DNA of 6,505 bases from Armatimonadota bacterium (GTDB taxonomy: Bacteria; Armatimonadota; Hebobacteria; Hebobacterales; WVXJ01), in the NCBI GenBank assembly GCA_011773575.1, contig WVXJ01000194.1:16860-23364 (forward strand), in the 5' to 3' direction. The translations under genes and the position numbers were made by a program. The notes under the pieces are model-generated. The model did not search any database. It saw only the letters and a list, made by a program, of their open reading frames with translations, and was not told the origin of the DNA. Shown one piece after another: positions 5,114-6,505 of the stretch. Each line of letters begins with the position of its first letter. Position 1 is the first letter of the stretch.

Positions 5114-5161
5114 TTTGTCAATATTGGCAAGCGCATTTCTTACTAAGAGTGCATTGACAAA
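5114..5161. repeat. Inverted repeat TTTGTCAAT / ATTGACAAA
   Basis: TTTGTCAAT (5114-5122) and ATTGACAAA (5153-5161) are exact reverse complements 30 bases apart. The spacer contains a smaller palindrome TCTTACTAAGA (5138-5148). The outer half-site begins with TTTGTC, as do the arms of the operator at 4984-5009, so it may be a second binding site for the same HTH protein; chance is also possible in AT-rich DNA. Confidence 0.35.
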
Positions 5162-5252
5162 CCGATGCCACCCTGCGTCAAGTAGGCAATCCCGAAAAGA
5201 AACTGAGAAGAACAGAGTGAGAGGAAGGCGATACTTGCCATAACTACGAACA

Positions 5253-5279
5253 CAGGGGCGGCTGATTAAGCCGCCCCTG
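5253..5279 (-). terminator. GC-rich hairpin, probable terminator of the DUF4349 transcript
   Basis: CAGGGGCGGCT (5253-5263) pairs perfectly with AGCCGCCCCTG (5269-5279) around the loop GATTA. It lies 94 bases beyond the DUF4349 stop codon. In the minus-strand direction the hairpin is followed by the moderately T-rich TGTTCGTAGTTATGG; in the plus direction by CTGGGCTTTT. Neither run of T is ideal, but a stem of 11 bp with eight G-C pairs or more is a strong terminator core. No plus-strand gene ends here, so the minus orientation is favoured. Confidence 0.5.
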
Positions 5280-5281
5280 CT

Positions 5282-5356
5282 GGGCTTTTCGCTACTTTGT
5301 GCGCGTCCTCTGTCGCGAATGGTCTGTGTTCTTTTTCGGAGGCTGGCGAAAAGCCC
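5282..5356. repeat. 11-bp inverted repeat GGGCTTTTCGC / GCGAAAAGCCC
   Basis: GGGCTTTTCGC (5282-5292) and GCGAAAAGCCC (5346-5356) are exact reverse complements separated by 53 bases. In the minus-strand transcript this would make a long stem-loop sitting between the DUF4349 stop and the GC-rich hairpin. The loop contains GTCGCGA and a purine-rich stretch. It may be a 3'-UTR structure or a small RNA processed from the transcript end; nothing identifies it with a known family. Confidence 0.5.
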
Positions 5357-5373
5357 GTCATCTCCTTCTTCAT

Positions 5374-6435
5374 TTATGCCGGCGGTTTCTGCAGGGCCCT
5401 CCTGCGTGCGGATCTTATCGGCAGCCAGATCAGGCCCAAAATCACCGCGAAGGGAAGCAGGTAAGTTATCCATATCGCGAGCTGGCCGAATATTCCCACC
5501 ACATCCAGCAGTGCCTTCGTCCAGGCGGCGGCGATATCCTTGCCCGCCTTCTTGAAGAGATTGGCAAAGGTGGGCTCAACGGGCCCTTTCTTCTTTGCTG
5601 AGACTGTTATGGTTATGGTTGAAAGGTCGACTCGGTTCTCCAAGAAGCGCAACTGCCCGGAAATCCGCTCTATCTGCTGTTGCACTGGGGCAAGTTGGTT
5701 GCGCAGGTTGAGAACGTCCGAGATACTGTCCGCACGGTCCATGATTCGCAGAAGTTGTACCTCTTGAGCCTGCCAGTGGCGCAGCCGGGACTTCAGGTCA
5801 ACATATTGTTCAGTTACATCCTCGCTGGAAACGTCATCTCGCAGGACCTTGCCATCCAGGTCACCGGCAACGGCGAGCAGGCGCCGGCGCACTGTATGGA
5901 AGCGGCTCTGGGGCATTCTCAGCACCAGGGTGGCATGACCGTAATCGTCGCTGTCCTTCTCCGAAGTAGAAGGCCTGGCGGTGAGGTTGGCCGATGTTAC
6001 CAGCGCGCCTTCACTCGCCGCCACCGTCTGGATGTGATCAAAGGCTGCGCGCACATCACTCACCTCAATTTTGATTGAGGCATTCAAAATCAACTGCCTC
6101 CCCCAGGTGTCCAGTGGAAGCATGGGTGTGCCGCCCGCGGTCTGGGCGCTCACCTCCACAGCGCGATCCTCCGCCATTTCGTATTGAGGACCGGCCTGCC
6201 TTGCCATCTCTGTCGGCGCGGCGAGACCGGGTGCGCCTCCACGCATTTTCATCCGTTCTGACATGGTAGTGCCGGTGCCGCGGAACCCGCCCGGTCTGGT
6301 TGCAAGGAAAAGCGCATTCAAGAACAACACCGCGAACAGCACTGCAAATCCGAGAAGCACCTTTTTCCACAGTGCCATTCGCCTGAACCAACCCGGTTTT
6401 TTCTCTTCTACCTGCTGTTCAGGTTCATTCTCCAT
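5374..6435 (-). CDS. Membrane-anchored DUF4349 domain protein
   Basis: DUF4349 proteins are envelope proteins of unknown function. This 353-residue member has an acidic N-terminus, a hydrophobic segment at 26-45 (VLLGFAVLFAVLFLNALFLA) after basic residues, a low-complexity Gly/Met-rich stretch (48-110), and the DUF4349 domain from about 112 to 340. That domain reads: a first alpha-beta part (LILNASIKIEVSDVRAAFDHI, 115-135; ATLVLRMPQSRFHTV, 168-182), the marker VSSEDVTEQYVDLKSRLRHW (202-221), a coiled-coil arm (VQLLRI through QLRFLENRV, 226-269), the strand LSTITITVS (271-279), and a second membrane segment (315-338) before a basic tail. The outside-facing central domain is an inference from the membrane segments and charges. 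GGAGG (rc of 6442-6446) lies six bases before the ATG. The 59 bases further upstream show no convincing promoter. No operon partner is visible inside the window. Confidence 0.9.
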   Translation of the reverse strand: MENEPEQQVEEKKPGWFRRMALWKKVLLGFAVLFAVLFLNALFLATRPGGFRGTGTTMSERMKMRGGAPGLAAPTEMARQAGPQYEMAEDRAVEVSAQTAGGTPMLPLDTWGRQLILNASIKIEVSDVRAAFDHIQTVAASEGALVTSANLTARPSTSEKDSDDYGHATLVLRMPQSRFHTVRRRLLAVAGDLDGKVLRDDVSSEDVTEQYVDLKSRLRHWQAQEVQLLRIMDRADSISDVLNLRNQLAPVQQQIERISGQLRFLENRVDLSTITITVSAKKKGPVEPTFANLFKKAGKDIAAAWTKALLDVVGIFGQLAIWITYLLPFAVILGLIWLPIRSARRRALQKPPA

Positions 6436-6505
6436 CTTAGGCCTCCGAGTAATTTGAGTTCATTTACCACATTAGACTGCCACGCTTGCGGCAATGTTCC
6501 CAAAT

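Larger units (their letters stand above)
5099..5373. other. Gene-free stretch downstream of the DUF4349 gene
   Basis: No convincing coding frame is seen on either strand: the longest frames are fragments antisense or out of frame to the DUF4349 gene. What the region holds is structure: the TTTGTCAAT inverted repeat (5114-5161), a GC-rich hairpin (5253-5279) and an 11-bp inverted repeat (5282-5356). No tRNA or known small RNA is recognised. Confidence 0.5.

Noticed and set aside
5105..5473. 122-codon minus-strand frame after the DUF4349 gene
   Set aside because: It overlaps the DUF4349 C-terminus in another frame and reads through both hairpins; no credible start signal or homology is seen.

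Overview
The window is a piece of bacterial chromosome with compact, moderately GC-rich protein genes separated by intergenic DNA unusually full of repeats. It carries a vitamin-B12-dependent (class II) ribonucleotide reductase, and its intergenic DNA has degenerate 'GTTGAGAGTTCAG'-type and 'GTCCTGAGC...GTCGAAGG'-type repeats. That mix suggests an uncultured or environmental lineage (Armatimonadota, Planctomycetota or Chloroflexota-like), but nothing here fixes the phylum.

Layout. (1) Positions 1-92, minus strand: the first 30 codons of a gene that looks like an excisionase/MerR-type helix-turn-helix protein, with a good sigma-70 promoter at 133-161. (2) 93-405: a divergent intergenic region. 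Its right half holds the promoter of the nrdR-nrdJ operon and a pair of NrdR boxes spaced 15 bp apart. (3) 406-3204, plus strand: nrdR (ATP-cone/zinc-ribbon repressor), then 30 bp later nrdJ (adenosylcobalamin-dependent ribonucleotide reductase). The NrdR boxes imply that the repressor controls its own operon according to the nucleotide pool. (4) 3205-3369: intergenic DNA made of several short repeats and a GC-rich hairpin. (5) 3370-3693: the N-terminal half of an AlkD-like DNA-alkylation repair protein, cut off in mid-domain.

(6) 3725-4964, minus strand: three tightly coupled, visibly AT-richer genes. In transcription order they are a 73-residue XRE-type HTH protein, a Panacea-domain (DUF4065, SocA-like) antitoxin and a 158-residue protein of an uncharacterised family in the toxin position. 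This reads as a PanAT-type toxin-antitoxin operon in which the DNA-binding part is a separate gene. An inverted repeat wraps its -10 box. The operon lies directly against the broken alkylation-repair gene, so it may have arrived with the event that truncated that gene. (7) 4965-5373: a gene-poor stretch with the toxin-antitoxin promoter, a perfect 31-bp palindrome, a GC-rich terminator-like hairpin and an 11-bp inverted repeat. (8) 5374-6435, minus strand: a membrane-anchored DUF4349 protein; 6436-6505 is its upstream region, with a ribosome binding site but no convincing promoter.

The most interesting parts are the three-gene Panacea operon with its unrecognised toxin candidate, the NrdR operator pair on nrdR-nrdJ, and the palindromes between 5068 and 5356.
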